This document shows positions 20,084-29,697 of a stretch of DNA of 64,000 nucleotides, piece by piece; positions within the stretch are counted from its first letter, which is position 1; each line of letters opens with the position of its first letter. A program made the translations under genes and the position numbers. Where the stretch lies: positions 23,856 to 87,855 of the forward strand of contig NZ_SPMX01000036.1 of NCBI RefSeq assembly GCF_012940005.1. The letters run 5' to 3'. The DNA comes from Candidatus Accumulibacter contiguus (GTDB taxonomy: Bacteria; Pseudomonadota; Gammaproteobacteria; Burkholderiales; Rhodocyclaceae). The notes under the pieces are model-generated. The model had not been told where the DNA came from and ran no database searches. It saw nothing but the letters and a program-made list of their open reading frames with translations.

Positions 20084-21159
20084 CGCTGCGAAATCTCCTC
20101 TGACAGCAACGATTCCGAATCGGCATGCGCCAGCCACTCGCGAACCAGCACCTGCCCGAGTGCCAGCAAGGTCGGCCCAAGGAACAGGCCGATGAAGCCG
20201 AAGACCAGCACGCCGCCAAAGACACCGACGACGATCAACAACAGTGGCAGGCTGGCGGTCCGTGAAATCAGAATCGGTTTGATGAAGTTATCGACGCTGC
20301 TGATGCCGAACATCCCCCACACCACCATGAACACCGCCCAGCCGGTCTGGCCCTCGTTGTAGAGCCAGACGGCAGCGCCCAGCCAGATCAGCGTGGCCCC
20401 GATCACCGGCACCATCGAGAAGAAGAAGGTGGCCACGGTCAGGATGATGATCCCCGGCACACCCGCGATGATGAAACCGATCATCGCCACCAGCGCCTGT
20501 GCGGCCGCCGTCCCGACGATGCCGACCATGACCCCGGTGACCGTCCCTTCCGCCAGCGCCAGCATGCGCTCGCCGAGATCGCCGGCGAGTGCGCGACTGC
20601 CGGTGTGCAGTGCGTCCGCATAGAGATGTGCGTCACGAAAGATGAAAAATACGAAGAAAATCACCAGCACCAGTTGCAACAGTCCCTGTGCCAGGAGCGC
20701 GGCGGTAGCCAAGGCCAGCCGGCGCGTCGGATCCACGAACTGATGCAGCAGGGCATTCATTTCCTCGCGACTCTCGATCAGTTCATGCCAATAGGCAGCG
20801 GCATCGCGACCGACGATCGGCAGTCTCGCCAGCCAGGCTGGCGGATCGGCGGGCAGCCCTTTTTCCATCAATGGCTTGAGGTAGCGAATCGCAATCTCGA
20901 CGCCGTCGGCAAGCGATCCCGACAGCAGTGCCACGGGCGCTACCAGCACCAGCAGCAGCAGAATCGACACCAGCAGCGCCGCCAGATTGCTACGCCCGCC
21001 GCAGAGGGTGAGCAGGCGATTGCGGATTGGCAGGGTGGTGACACAGATGACGATGGCGAAGAGCAGCGTCCCGGTGAACGGCAACAAGACGGCAATGCAG
21101 CCGATCAGCAGCAAGGCGACGAGCGCGATCTGGATAAGTTGTTTGTGGCCGGGATTCAT
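20080..21159 (-). CDS. AI-2E family transporter (PerM/YdiK type membrane protein)
   Basis: 359 residues with about seven to eight hydrophobic segments, including an N-terminal pair ([21 protein letters not shown]) and the C-terminal family block ([47 protein letters not shown]). The family was named for AI-2 export, but members have varied or unknown substrates, so function is left open. It lies between ruvA and ruvB, with ATGA overlap to ruvB and 7 bases from its stop side to the ruvA stop, so it is part of the ruv transcript. Confidence 0.85.
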   Translation of the reverse strand: MNPGHKQLIQIALVALLLIGCIAVLLPFTGTLLFAIVICVTTLPIRNRLLTLCGGRSNLAALLVSILLLLVLVAPVALLSGSLADGVEIAIRYLKPLMEKGLPADPPAWLARLPIVGRDAAAYWHELIESREEMNALLHQFVDPTRRLALATAALLAQGLLQLVLVIFFVFFIFRDAHLYADALHTGSRALAGDLGERMLALAEGTVTGVMVGIVGTAAAQALVAMIGFIIAGVPGIIILTVATFFFSMVPVIGATLIWLGAAVWLYNEGQTGWAVFMVVWGMFGISSVDNFIKPILISRTASLPLLLIVVGVFGGVLVFGFIGLFLGPTLLALGQVLVREWLAHADSESLLSEEISQR

Positions 21160-21166
21160 GGTCGAT

Positions 21167-21743
21167 TCAGACTCTTGACAGCAGCTTGAGCGCCTGCCGA
21201 ATGCCGTCGGAGGTGGTGACGTCGGCCGCTAGCTGTTTCATCGCTGCCCCTGCTTCGCGGTCATTGTAACCCAGAGCCAGCAGCGCATTGAGAATGTCAT
21301 TGTGCGCGGCAGCGGCAGGAACGGCGCTTGCCGGCAGCGCATCTGCGAATTTCCCCTTGAGTTCGAGCAGCAGGCGTTCGGCGGTCTTGGTGCCAATGCC
21401 GGGCACCTTGGTCAGGCGGCCGACCTCCTGCCGCGCCACGACCTGCGCGAGATCGCTCACCGATAGCCCGGATAGCACCGACAGTGCCAGACGTGCACCG
21501 ACACCCGAAATTTTCAGCAACTGGCGAAAGGCAAAGCGTTCACCTTCGCTGGCGAATCCGTAGAGAAAATGTCCATCTTCACGTACCACATAGTGGGTCA
21601 GCAAACTGATCTTCTCGCCATTTGCCGGCAGATTGTAAAAAGTGCTCATCGGAACATCGAGCTCGTAAGCGACGCCGTGCACGTCGACCACCACCTGTGG
21701 CGGATTTTTTTTCCAGCAGGATTCCGGTCAGTCGGCTGATCAT
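21167..21743 (-). CDS. ruvA: Holliday junction DNA-binding protein RuvA (one extra base in an A-run)
   Basis: From ATG 21743 it reads [12 protein letters not shown], then hits a run of eight A (plus-strand T 21705-21712). With seven A it continues [21 protein letters not shown] and the rest is intact: two helix-hairpin-helix motifs ([37 protein letters not shown]) and the C-terminal RuvB-binding domain. RuvA grips the four-way junction as a tetramer. The ATG overlaps the ruvC stop as ATGA. A sequencing error is the simplest reading; slippage at the A8 run is a less likely alternative. Confidence 0.93.
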
Positions 21744-22306
21744 CGCTTGTTCTCCCTGGCCACCCTCAGGCGGCCGTTGCGTACATGCAGGCCGCTGCTG
21801 GCCAGTTGCCCGAACCCCTGCCCAGCGTGCGCGTGCGCGATGGCGCAAGCCAGCGCATCGGCAGCGTCCGGGCGGGGGTCTGCCGACAAGGACAACAGGC
21901 GGCGCACCATGTGCTGCACCTGCACCTTGTCGGCATGGCCGTTGCCGACCACCGCCTGCTTGACCTGCAAGGCCGTATATTCGGCAACTTCGAGGCCGCT
22001 GGCGACCAGCGCCGTGATCGCCGCGCCACGCGCCTGGCCGAGCAGCAGCGTCGATTGTGGATTGACGTTGACAAACACGATCTCCACCGCCGCCTGGTCC
22101 GGTCGGTGCTGTGCCAGCAGTTCGCGCAGGCCGGCGTAGATCGTTCCCAGACGGCCAGGCAGCGAATCCCGGACGTCTGTGCGGATACAGCCGCTGGCGA
22201 GGTAGGCCAGGTGGTTGCCGGTTTTCTCGATCAATCCGAAGCCGGTGATGCGCAAACCAGGGTCGATGCCGAGAATGCGCAGCACCGGTCTCGCAGCGGC
22301 GCTCAT
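21740..22306 (-). CDS. ruvC: Holliday junction resolvase RuvC
   Basis: 188 residues from ATG 22306 ([22 protein letters not shown]). The RNase-H-like nuclease keeps its acidic residues: Asp in [12 protein letters not shown], Glu in AAVEIVFVN, and the C-terminal Asp pair in [16 protein letters not shown]. It cuts Holliday junctions processed by RuvAB. The start overlaps the stop of the preceding EamA gene by four bases (ATGA). The C-terminus ([10 protein letters not shown]) overlaps the ruvA start in the same way. Confidence 0.96.
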   Translation of the reverse strand: MSAAARPVLRILGIDPGLRITGFGLIEKTGNHLAYLASGCIRTDVRDSLPGRLGTIYAGLRELLAQHRPDQAAVEIVFVNVNPQSTLLLGQARGAAITALVASGLEVAEYTALQVKQAVVGNGHADKVQVQHMVRRLLSLSADPRPDAADALACAIAHAHAGQGFGQLASSGLHVRNGRLRVARENKR

Positions 22307-23166
22307 CGGTTTTGCGCCCGTGCCAGATAGACCCCGCCGACCGCCAGCAGCATCCCGGCCAGCGCCAGTCCGCCGAGCGTTTCGCCGAACACCAGCCAGG
22401 CGATCACCGCCGTGCTGGGGGGAGTCAGGTAGAAAAGGCTGGCGACGTTGACCGCGCTGCCGCTGCGAATCAACACATTGAGCAGGCTGATCGCACCAAA
22501 CGAGAGTACCAGCACCAGCCACAGCAGGGCAAAGGCAAACTGCGGCGTCCACTCGATGTGCATGCTTTCGCTGGTCCAGGCGGCGAGCGCCGTAAGCACC
22601 GCGGTCGGCAGGAATTGAATGACCGAACCGGTACGCAGGTCGAAGTGCGGGCAAAAACGCTTCTGGTAAAGCGTGCCGAGCGTGATTCCGAGCAAGGCGG
22701 CGAACGCCGGCAGCAGCATCGCCGCCAGCGGCAGGTCGCCGAGTTTATTGGCAACCACCAGCGCCACGCCGGCAAAGCCCAGCACCAGGCCCAGCCATTG
22801 CCGTGGCGATACGCGTTCACCGAGCAGAAAACCGGCACCACAAGCGGTCAGCAGCGGCTGCATGCCGACCACCAGCGCCGTTACGCCAGCCGGCAGACCA
22901 TGCTTGATGGCCGTGAACACCCCGCCCAGGTAGAGCGCGTGCACCAACAGCCCGGAAATGCCGATGTGGACAAGCTGACGCCCGTCGGCGGGCCATGGCG
23001 CACGCGTCGCCAGGGCAAACAGCGTCATCAGCACGAGCACCAGGAGGTAGCGGGCGAGCAGGAAAGTCAGCGGCTCGGCGTACGGCAGCCCGAACTTGGC
23101 GCCGATGAAGCCGGTGCTCCACAGGAATACAAAGAGAAAAGGCAGCAGCGATGGCAGGGGACGCAT
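22303..23166 (-). CDS. EamA/DMT-superfamily transporter
   Basis: 287 residues with about ten hydrophobic segments arranged as two EamA repeats ([23 protein letters not shown] in the first; TLYQKRF and [35 protein letters not shown] in the second). It is an inner-membrane drug/metabolite-type exporter with unknown substrate. It is first in the ruv cluster and overlaps ruvC by ATGA, so it probably sets the transcript start for the ruv genes. The name cannot be refined from sequence alone. Confidence 0.85.
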   Translation of the reverse strand: MRPLPSLLPFLFVFLWSTGFIGAKFGLPYAEPLTFLLARYLLVLVLMTLFALATRAPWPADGRQLVHIGISGLLVHALYLGGVFTAIKHGLPAGVTALVVGMQPLLTACGAGFLLGERVSPRQWLGLVLGFAGVALVVANKLGDLPLAAMLLPAFAALLGITLGTLYQKRFCPHFDLRTGSVIQFLPTAVLTALAAWTSESMHIEWTPQFAFALLWLVLVLSFGAISLLNVLIRSGSAVNVASLFYLTPPSTAVIAWLVFGETLGGLALAGMLLAVGGVYLARAQNR

Positions 23167-23264
23167 GGGCTCGGCTTATGGACGCAGGACAGGAGTGTAG
23201 CAAGCATCGCGGCAGCGATGGCGGCCCGCGGTCGGAACGGCAGGCCCTGGTCTGCGCAGGGCAG

Positions 23265-23300
23265 CAATGACAAACCCCGCAAAGGCGGGGTTTGTCATTG
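23265..23300. terminator. Strong 16-bp hairpin upstream of EamA gene and downstream of comEA-like gene
   Basis: A perfect 16-bp stem (CAATGACAAACCCCGC against its complement) closes a 4-base loop (AAAG). The stem core ACCCCGC/GCGGGGT with flanking AAAC and GTTT resembles an intrinsic terminator. It lies downstream of the minus-strand comEA-like gene, whose stop is at 23328, so it most likely ends that transcript. Confidence 0.85.
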
Positions 23301-23327
23301 CATCTTGCCGAGAAAGGCGGTTGGAGA

Positions 23328-23945
23328 TTACTTCTTCGCTGCAGCGGCATCCGTGCTCTTGGCATCGCTCGGGGCGTCTTTCCTGGTCGCCGGTTTGGCT
23401 GCATCTTTGCTCTCAACGGGTTTCGCTGGCTCGGCCTTGGCGGCGGGTGCGACAGGAGTCGCTGCCGGTTTGGTGGTTGCCGGTGCTGGAGCGCCTGCCG
23501 CGGCAGCGGGAGTAGTGACAGGCTTGGTGGCCGCAGCCGCTGCGGGAGTCGCCGGAGTTTTCGGAGCAGCCGTGGGCGCACTTGCTGGTGCAGCGGCGCC
23601 TGCCGGGGGTGCGGCCTTGGCAGGCTCGGCCTTCGCGGGTGCAGCCTTGGCCGCCGCCGGTGTTGCTGTAGCTGCCGGCTTGGCCGTTGTCGCCCCGGTC
23701 AAGGTCACGTCACTCTTCATCTTGCCGAGGACTGCCGGTCCAATGCCGGGCACCTTGGTGAGATCGTCCACCGTCTTGAAGTCACCATTCTTGGTGCGAT
23801 AATCGATAATTGCCTGGGCCTTGGCCGGACCGATACCGGTGAGCATTTGCAGTTCGTCCTTGTTGGCGGTATTCACATTGACCGCAGCAAAGGCATTCAT
23901 CGTGATCATCAGCAAAGTGAGCAACAGGGTAATCAGCTTGTGCAT
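23328..23945 (-). CDS. ComEA-type helix-hairpin-helix DNA-binding protein with long Ala/Pro/Lys tail
   Basis: 205 residues from ATG 23945, which has AGGAGG 6 bases upstream. A signal peptide ends at about MNAFA-AVNVNTANK. Two HhH motifs follow ([35 protein letters not shown]). From about residue 85 the rest is a low-complexity A/P/K/T tail ending DAAAAKK. ComEA-family proteins bind incoming DNA in the periplasm during competence. A typical ComEA is about half this length; the basic tail is unusual and might add non-specific DNA or wall contact. It ends just before a strong hairpin. Confidence 0.8.
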   Translation of the reverse strand: MHKLITLLLTLLMITMNAFAAVNVNTANKDELQMLTGIGPAKAQAIIDYRTKNGDFKTVDDLTKVPGIGPAVLGKMKSDVTLTGATTAKPAATATPAAAKAAPAKAEPAKAAPPAGAAAPASAPTAAPKTPATPAAAAATKPVTTPAAAAGAPAPATTKPAATPVAPAAKAEPAKPVESKDAAKPATRKDAPSDAKSTDAAAAKK

Positions 23946-24049
23946 GGCGTTCCTCCTGGTGAGATTGGGGTCGCAAATCACCAAGCCTCTGTCCGCCTGG
24001 CGTCCTGCAGCATTGCTTAACGCTCCACAAGAGCTTTACGTTGACCAAA

Positions 24050-24080
24050 AGGTCATGACTTTTCCAGGCACCTCCGATCA
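24050..24080 (-). repeat. Fragment of the intergenic palindromic repeat (copy D)
   Basis: About 30 bases, reading GGTCATGACTTTTCCAGGCA and on to CGATCA, match the terminal arm of the repeat copies at 39.1, 41.9 and 52.8 kb with about two differences. Only this arm is present, between the comEA-like gene and the RHH gene, so it is a truncated copy. Confidence 0.75.
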
Positions 24081-24156
24081 AGGCCGAGGCAGTAGCCTTG
24101 CTGGTACGGGTGCACGCGCTCAGGGGCCGACGATGGCCAGGCACTGCTGGCCAGGA

Positions 24157-24357
24157 TCAACTCTCCCGCTCGGGTGAAGACCGCCCCCGTAGCCAGTCCG
24201 GCAGATCCCGGTCGCCGGCGTTGTCGATGATGTATTGCCGAATCAACTTGCGCACCACCTGCGAAGGCGTCAGGTCATGCGATGCGCAGATCTCTTCGAA
24301 AATCTGCTTCTTGCGCGGGTCGATTAGGATGGTGAGGCGTGAGGTACGATTTTCCAT
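24157..24357 (-). CDS. Small ribbon-helix-helix (CopG/Arc-like) protein
   Basis: 66 residues. The N-terminal strand and two helices, SRLTILIDPRKKQIFEEICASHDLTPSQVVRKLIRQYI, fit the RHH DNA-binding fold; it is best read in parts as RLTILID (strand), KKQIFEEICASH (helix 1) and TPSQVVRKLIRQYI (helix 2). Such proteins bind DNA as dimers and often regulate neighbouring genes. No toxin gene adjoins it. It is divergent from the hyf operon and could act there, but this is inference. The ribosome-binding site is weak. Confidence 0.7.
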   Translation of the reverse strand: MENRTSRLTILIDPRKKQIFEEICASHDLTPSQVVRKLIRQYIIDNAGDRDLPDWLRGRSSPERES

Positions 24358-24388
24358 AGGAGCACTTTGCGTGTTAATTAAATTATCA

Positions 24389-24416
24389 TTGCAATAGTAT
24401 CAGAAGCGAATATAAT
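24389..24416 (+). promoter_or_regulatory. Predicted sigma-70 promoter for the hyf operon
   Basis: TTGCAA (24389-24394), a 16-base spacer and a perfect TATAAT (24411-24416) face the hyf operon. Transcription would begin near 24423 and leave a leader of about 175 bases. The leader holds a 12-bp palindrome, CACTTTAAAGTG, at 24474-24485 that could be an operator. Confidence 0.5.
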
Positions 24417-24597
24417 GGTTCTCGAATCAAGATAGTAGCATGCTCGACAGGGTAGGTTTCGCCCCGTTCTGAACACTTTAAAGTGCCCCTTCCGTTGAAT
24501 CCAGACGAGTTTTTCCGAAATGCCTGAACGGTATGATCTTCGCTATTACTGCTGATCGTCCACTTGCTGCACGCGACAGCCGCGGTGACAACCGATC

Positions 24598-26629
24598 GTG
24601 ACCACCAGCGGGCTGCACGCGGCGGCGCAGTGGGTGCATCTGGACTGGGTTCTGCTGGTGGTGGCCGCGTGGCTGCTACTTGGCGTGGCGGGCATCTTTG
24701 CCTTGCGCCACCTGACGCTGGTGGCGAAGGTGCTGTTTCCCGTCGGTGGTGCTTGCGGACTGGCCCTATTCGGCATTGCCCTGAGTGCAGCGCTGAGTTC
24801 GCCCGAAGTCGCGGTGCTGCCGATCGGCCTGCCGAGCCTGCCCTTCCATTTTCGCCTCGACAGCCTGTCGGCTTTCTTCCTGATGCTCATCGGCTGCATC
24901 TCGGCGGGCGTGTCGGCATTCGCCGCCGGCTATTTCCGCCAGGGCGAAGGAACGCCGCCCGGTCTGCTGGCTTTCGAGTACCACCTCTTTCTCGCGAGCA
25001 TGGCGCTGGTGGTCCTCGCCGACGATGCCTATGTGTTCATGGTGATGTGGGAAACGATGGCCCTGTCGTCGTTCTTTCTGGTCACCGCAAACCATCGTAT
25101 CGTCGAGATCCAGCGTGCCGGCTATCTCTATCTGCTGGTCGCGCATATTGGCTCCATCGGCATCCTGCTCTGCTTCGGCGTGCTGCAAGCGAATACCGGC
25201 GACTACACCTTTGCCAATATGCGCGCCCAGGCGCTTTCGCCGTTGTCGGCGTCGATCGCCTTCCTGCTCGCGCTCTTCGGTTTTGGCGCCAAGGCCGGCA
25301 TTCTGCCGCTACATGTGTGGCTCCCCGAGGCGCATCCGGCCGCTCCCTCGCCGGTTTCGGCACTGATGAGCGGAGTGATGTTGAAGACCGCCATCTACGG
25401 CGTGCTGCGGATACTTTTCGATCTGCTGCACACCCCAGGTCTGGTGGTGGGGCCTGTTGCTCCTGGTGCTTGGCTTGGCGACCGCGCTGTTCGGCGTCGT
25501 CTTCGCCGCGGTACAGGTGGATATGAAACGCATGCTGGCCTACTCGTCAATCGAGAACATCGGTCTGATGTTTACGGGTATTGGTCTGGCCGTGCTGTTT
25601 TCCGCCTACGGCATGCAGCCGATGGCGTCACTGGCGCTGACCGCGGTGCTCTACCACGTCACCAGCCACGCCTTCTTCAAGAGCCTGCTCTTTGTCGGCA
25701 CCGGTGCGGTACTGCATGCCACCAGCGAACGCAACCTGGGCAAACTCGGTGGCCTGATCCGCTACATGCCCTGGGTGGCTTGGATTACCTTGCTTGCGGT
25801 GCTGGCCAGCGCCGGTCTGCCGCCGTTCGGGGGCTTCGTCTCGGAATGGTTGCTGCTGCAAAGCTTCCTTTTCTCACCGAGCCTGCCGAGTCCATTCCTG
25901 AACATGCTGATCCCGGTAGTGGCAGCGCTGATTGCGCTGATCGCCGCCCTCGCCGGCTACACCATGGTCAAGTTCTTCGGCATCATCTTCCTCGGCCAGC
26001 CGCGTGAGGACAAACTCGCGCAGGCGCACGACGCCGGCGGCTGGGAGCGCGTCGGCATGCTCTGGCTGGTCAGCGGCTGCGTTGCGCTGGGCTTGTTTCC
26101 GGTGCAGTTCATTGCCCTCATCGATCCAGTGACGCGCACAATGGTCGGCGCCGGGATGGGCAATACGGTGGCTGCCGGTGGCTGGCTGCTGGTGCCGGTG
26201 GCGATGGAACGTGCGAGTTATGGGCCGGCGATCTTCCTGCTCGGCGTTGCGGCCAGCTTCGCGATCGCTTTCCTGCTGGTCCGCATTTTTTACCACGGTC
26301 GTCTGCGCCGCGCGCCGCCCTGGGACTGCGGCTACCCCTGGCAGAACGCCCGCATGCAGGATACGGCAGAGGGTTTTGGGCAACCGATCCGGCAGATTTT
26401 CGAGCCTTTTTTCCGGATAGAGCGCGAACTTCCGACGCCGTTTGATCGCCAACCCCGCTATCACGTCAGCGTTGGCGACCCCATCTGGCACTGGCTCTAC
26501 CTGCCGCTGGCCAGCGTCGTCGAGCGTTTGGCGCGCCTGATCGGCCGCTTGCAGCAGGGGCGGATTGCGGTGTACCTGCTCTACAGCTTCGTGACCCTGC
26601 TGCTGGTGCTGACGGTGGTGAAACAATGA
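24598..26629 (+). CDS. hyfB: Hydrogenase-4/complex-I-like antiporter subunit HyfB (one extra base)
   Basis: About 676 residues when corrected, starting at GTG 24598 (weak ribosome-binding site). It is a NuoL/MrpA-like membrane protein with many hydrophobic segments. Key residues of the proton-antiporter fold are present: Glu in MWETMALSSFFLV, Lys in FGAKAGILPLHVWLPEAHPA and AAVQVDMKRMLAYSSIENIG. Frame is lost near the GGTGGTGGGG stretch (25443-25452); removing one G joins HTPGLVVG to LLLLVLGLATALFG. In the family this subunit pumps or couples cation movement to the redox module. Overlaps hyfC by ATGA. Confidence 0.88.
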
Positions 26630-27573
26630 CGGGGCTCGGTGTCGCTTCGCAACTGCTCGAGATCGTCATGGCTCTGCTGCTGGCGCCCTTGCTCAGCGGT
26701 TGGATCAACCAGTGTCGCGCCTGGCTGCAGAACAAGTCGGGCGCCGGCTTGCTGCAGCCGTACCGCATGCTGCACAAACTGTTCAACAAGGAATCGCTGA
26801 TCTCCGAGCACGCATCGCCGCTGTTCCGGGGTGCGCCGTATATCGTTTTCGGCTGCATGGCGCTGGCCAGTGCGATCATTCCAACGCTGTCGACCGATCT
26901 GCCCTTGTCACCGGCGGCCGACGCGATTGCCCTGGTCGGCCTGTTCGCCGTCGCACGGGTGTTCATTTCGCTGGCGGCGATGGACGTCGGCACTTCGTTC
27001 GGAACGTTCGGCGCCCGGCGCGAAATGCTGATCGGCTTTCTTGCCGAACCGGCGCTGCTGATGGTGCTGTTCTCGGCGTCACTGATCTCGAAGTCGACCT
27101 CGCTGACCACCATCGTCGAGACGCTGGCACATCGCCATCTGGCGATCTATCCGAGCCTTGCCCTGGCCGGCGTGGCCTTCACCATGGTTTCACTGGCCGA
27201 AAATGCCCGAGTTCCAGTGGACAACCCGGCGACTCATCTCGAACTGACGATGATCCACGAGGCGCTGATCCTCGAATATTCGGGCCGTCATCTGGCGCTG
27301 CTCGAATGGGCCGCCAGCTTGAAGCTGTTTGCCTACTCGTGTATCGGGCTGGCGCTGTTTTTCCCCTGGGGAGTGGCCGAGGCCGAGGCGCCGCTGGCGC
27401 TGCTGCTGGCGATGCCGGTGCTGATTCTCAAACTGGCGATCGGCGGCGTCCTGCTCGCGCTACTCGAAACGCTGAGCGCCAAAATGCGCATCTTTCGCGT
27501 GCCGGAATTCCTCGCTACCGCTTTTCTGCTGGCGGTGATCGGCATGCTCGTCTCGATTCTCCTGGGGCAGTGA
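26626..27573 (+). CDS. hyfC: Hydrogenase-4 component C / NuoH-like membrane subunit
   Basis: 315 residues with about eight hydrophobic segments. It has NuoH/HycD features: QPYRMLHKLFNKE near residue 45, ENARVPVDNPATHLELTMIHEALILEYSG in the middle (the acidic loop facing the quinone-like chamber in complex I; noted here as the parts VPVDNPATHLELTMIHEA and LILEYSG), and AKMRIFRVPEFL near the end. This subunit anchors the hydrophilic arm to the membrane. ATG 26626 overlaps the hyfB stop. Confidence 0.92.
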   Translation: MTGLGVASQLLEIVMALLLAPLLSGWINQCRAWLQNKSGAGLLQPYRMLHKLFNKESLISEHASPLFRGAPYIVFGCMALASAIIPTLSTDLPLSPAADAIALVGLFAVARVFISLAAMDVGTSFGTFGARREMLIGFLAEPALLMVLFSASLISKSTSLTTIVETLAHRHLAIYPSLALAGVAFTMVSLAENARVPVDNPATHLELTMIHEALILEYSGRHLALLEWAASLKLFAYSCIGLALFFPWGVAEAEAPLALLLAMPVLILKLAIGGVLLALLETLSAKMRIFRVPEFLATAFLLAVIGMLVSILLGQ

Positions 27574-27574
27574 G

Positions 27575-28237
27575 ATGATGAGCGAACTCGTCGGCCAGTT
27601 GATCAATCTCCTCGCGGCAATCCTGCTGATGCTGTCGTTCGCGATGATATCGCAGCGGCGGATTCTGTCGCTGATTCACCTGTTCACCGCGCAGGGCGCG
27701 ATCCTGGTCGCCGCAACGCTGCTGGTCGGCTACGCCACCCACCAGCCACACCTCTACGTCTCGGCAGGAATCACGCTGGTGTTAAAGGTGATCCTAATCC
27801 CGCTGTTGCTGCATCGGGTGATCAATCGTCTCGACGTGCGCTGGGACGTCGAGACGCTGATCAACATCCCGATGACAATGATCATCGGCATTGCGCTCGT
27901 CATTTTCGCATTCAACCTGGCACTGCCGATTTCCAAGTTGTCGGTCAGTATCGCCCGCGGCACGCTCGGCATCGCGCTCGCTTGCGTACTGCTCTCGTTC
28001 ATGATGATGATTACCCGCTCAAAAGCGGTGCCACAGGTGATCGGTTTTCTGTCGATGGAAAACGGCCTGTTCTTCGCCGCCACCTCGGCGACCTACGGCA
28101 TGCCGATGGTCGTCGAACTCGGCATCGCCCTGGACGTGCTGGTCGGGATCCTGATTCTCGGCGTATTCATGTTCCATATCCGCGAAGAGTTCGATAGCCT
28201 CGACATCAGCCACCTCGAAAAGCTCAGGGAAGACTGA
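27575..28237 (+). CDS. hyfE: Hydrogenase-4 component E / NuoK-like membrane subunit
   Basis: 220 residues with about six to seven hydrophobic segments. The N-terminal half looks like NuoK (LINLLAAILLMLSFAMISQRR; LHLFTAQ-type segment LIHLFTAQGAILVAATLL) and the C-terminal half ends FHIREEFDSLDISHLEKLRED, as in HyfE. In the complex it links the antiporter subunits to the proximal membrane arm. Two adjacent ATGs (27575, 27578) could start it; the hyfC stop is one base upstream. Confidence 0.9.
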   Translation: MMSELVGQLINLLAAILLMLSFAMISQRRILSLIHLFTAQGAILVAATLLVGYATHQPHLYVSAGITLVLKVILIPLLLHRVINRLDVRWDVETLINIPMTMIIGIALVIFAFNLALPISKLSVSIARGTLGIALACVLLSFMMMITRSKAVPQVIGFLSMENGLFFAATSATYGMPMVVELGIALDVLVGILILGVFMFHIREEFDSLDISHLEKLRED

Positions 28238-28238
28238 C

Positions 28239-29693
28239 TTGCAAATGCTGTATTTGGTCCTCGCCATACCCCTGCTCGGCAGCGTCGTTCTGGCCTTCAC
28301 CGGGCAGCACGACGGCGCGCGCGAGATCAACGTCGCCTTCAGCCTGGGGACTTTCCTCGCCACCTGCGCGCTGACCGCGGAAGTGATCTCAGGTGGCCCG
28401 CTGTTCGCCTGGAACCGCGAGTTCTATATCGATCCGCTGAATGTCTTTCTGCTCACCCTGACCGCCTTCGTCGGCCTAACCACCGCCATTTTCTCGCGCC
28501 CCTACATGCGCGTCGAACGTGACCACGGCAAGATGACGCCGAATCGCATGCGTCTCTACCATAGTATGTATCAATTGTTCAACTTCACCATGCTGATCGC
28601 GCTGATGACCAACAACCTCGGGATCCTGTGGGTTGCCATGGAGGCAGCGACGCTGACCACCGTCGTGCTGGTCAGCGTGTATCGGACGCCTGCGAGCCTC
28701 GAGGCGGCCTGGAAATACTTCATCCTCTGCGGCGTTGGCATTGCCCAGGCGCTGTTCGGCACCGTGCTGCTCTACATGGCAGCGGAAAAGGTGATCGGCA
28801 CCGAGGGCGGCGCCCTGTTATGGACCAATCTCGACGCGGTCAAGGCGCAGCTCGATCCGGGCATCATCACTTTGGCCTTCGCCTTCCTGTTCATCGGCTA
28901 TGGCACCAAGGTCGGTCTGGTGCCAATGCATAACTGGCTGCCAGATGCCCACGCCGAAGGACCGACACCGGTTTCGGCCGTGCTCTCGGGTCTGCTGCTG
29001 AACGTCGCCGTGTATGCCCTGCTGCGCTGCAAGGTACTGACCGACGGGGCGCTGCAGAATCCCCTTGCCGGGCAGTTGATGATGGGTTTCGGCCTGCTGT
29101 CGGTACTCGTGGCGGCATTCTTCCTGTCGCGACAGAAGGACGTCAAGCGCATGTTCGCCTATTCATCGATCGAGCACATGGGGCTGATCACTTTCGCCTT
29201 CGGCATGGGTGGACCGATTGCCAACTACGCCGGCCTGCTGCACATGAGCGTGCATTCGCTGATCAAGTCGGGCATTTTCTTCGCCGTTGGGCATGCGACG
29301 CAGAAGGCGGGAACGCAGGTGATGGAAGATATCCGCGGCCTCATCAAGGTCAGCCCGACGGTCGGCTGGGGTATGATGCTCGGCTCGCTGGCGATCCTCG
29401 GGATGCCCCCTTTCGGCGTCTTCGCCAGCGAATTCCTGATTCTCACCACTGCCATGCGTGAGCAACCATGGGCGACGCCGTTTCTGCTGCTGGCGCTCGG
29501 CGTTGCTTTCGCCTCGGTTTTCAGCCGGGTGCAGCCGATGGTTTTCGGTGAAACCTCGGTCAAGCCGTTGCGGCACCCGCCGGCGCTCATCCCGGTCTTT
29601 GTCCACCTTGGTCTGGGCCTGATGCTGGGCTTGTATATCCCGCCGTATCTGGATGCCTGGTATCGCCATGCGGCCCGGATGATTGGCGGTTAA
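28239..29693 (+). CDS. hyfF: Hydrogenase-4 component F / second antiporter-like subunit
   Basis: 484 residues from TTG 28239 or 482 from ATG 28245. GGGAAG upstream is better spaced for the TTG, so the start is undecided. It is a NuoM/N-like antiporter with about 14 hydrophobic segments and conserved residues in MEAATLTTVVLVS, YGTKVGLVPMHNWLPDAHAE and QKDVKRMFAYSSIEHMGLI. With HyfB it gives the complex two potential ion-pumping modules. It ends 4 bases before the hyfG start. Confidence 0.92.
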   Translation: MQMLYLVLAIPLLGSVVLAFTGQHDGAREINVAFSLGTFLATCALTAEVISGGPLFAWNREFYIDPLNVFLLTLTAFVGLTTAIFSRPYMRVERDHGKMTPNRMRLYHSMYQLFNFTMLIALMTNNLGILWVAMEAATLTTVVLVSVYRTPASLEAAWKYFILCGVGIAQALFGTVLLYMAAEKVIGTEGGALLWTNLDAVKAQLDPGIITLAFAFLFIGYGTKVGLVPMHNWLPDAHAEGPTPVSAVLSGLLLNVAVYALLRCKVLTDGALQNPLAGQLMMGFGLLSVLVAAFFLSRQKDVKRMFAYSSIEHMGLITFAFGMGGPIANYAGLLHMSVHSLIKSGIFFAVGHATQKAGTQVMEDIRGLIKVSPTVGWGMMLGSLAILGMPPFGVFASEFLILTTAMREQPWATPFLLLALGVAFASVFSRVQPMVFGETSVKPLRHPPALIPVFVHLGLGLMLGLYIPPYLDAWYRHAARMIGG

Positions 29694-29697
29694 TGCG

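Noticed and set aside
21705..21712. Programmed slippage at the A8 run of ruvA
   Set aside because: Possible in principle, but five other genes show the same kind of one-base indel, so sequence error explains all of them more simply.
22312..23802. 496-codon plus-strand open frame across EamA and comEA-like genes
   Set aside because: It spans two real minus-strand genes and a terminator, and the protein is Gln/Arg/Gly-rich without motifs.
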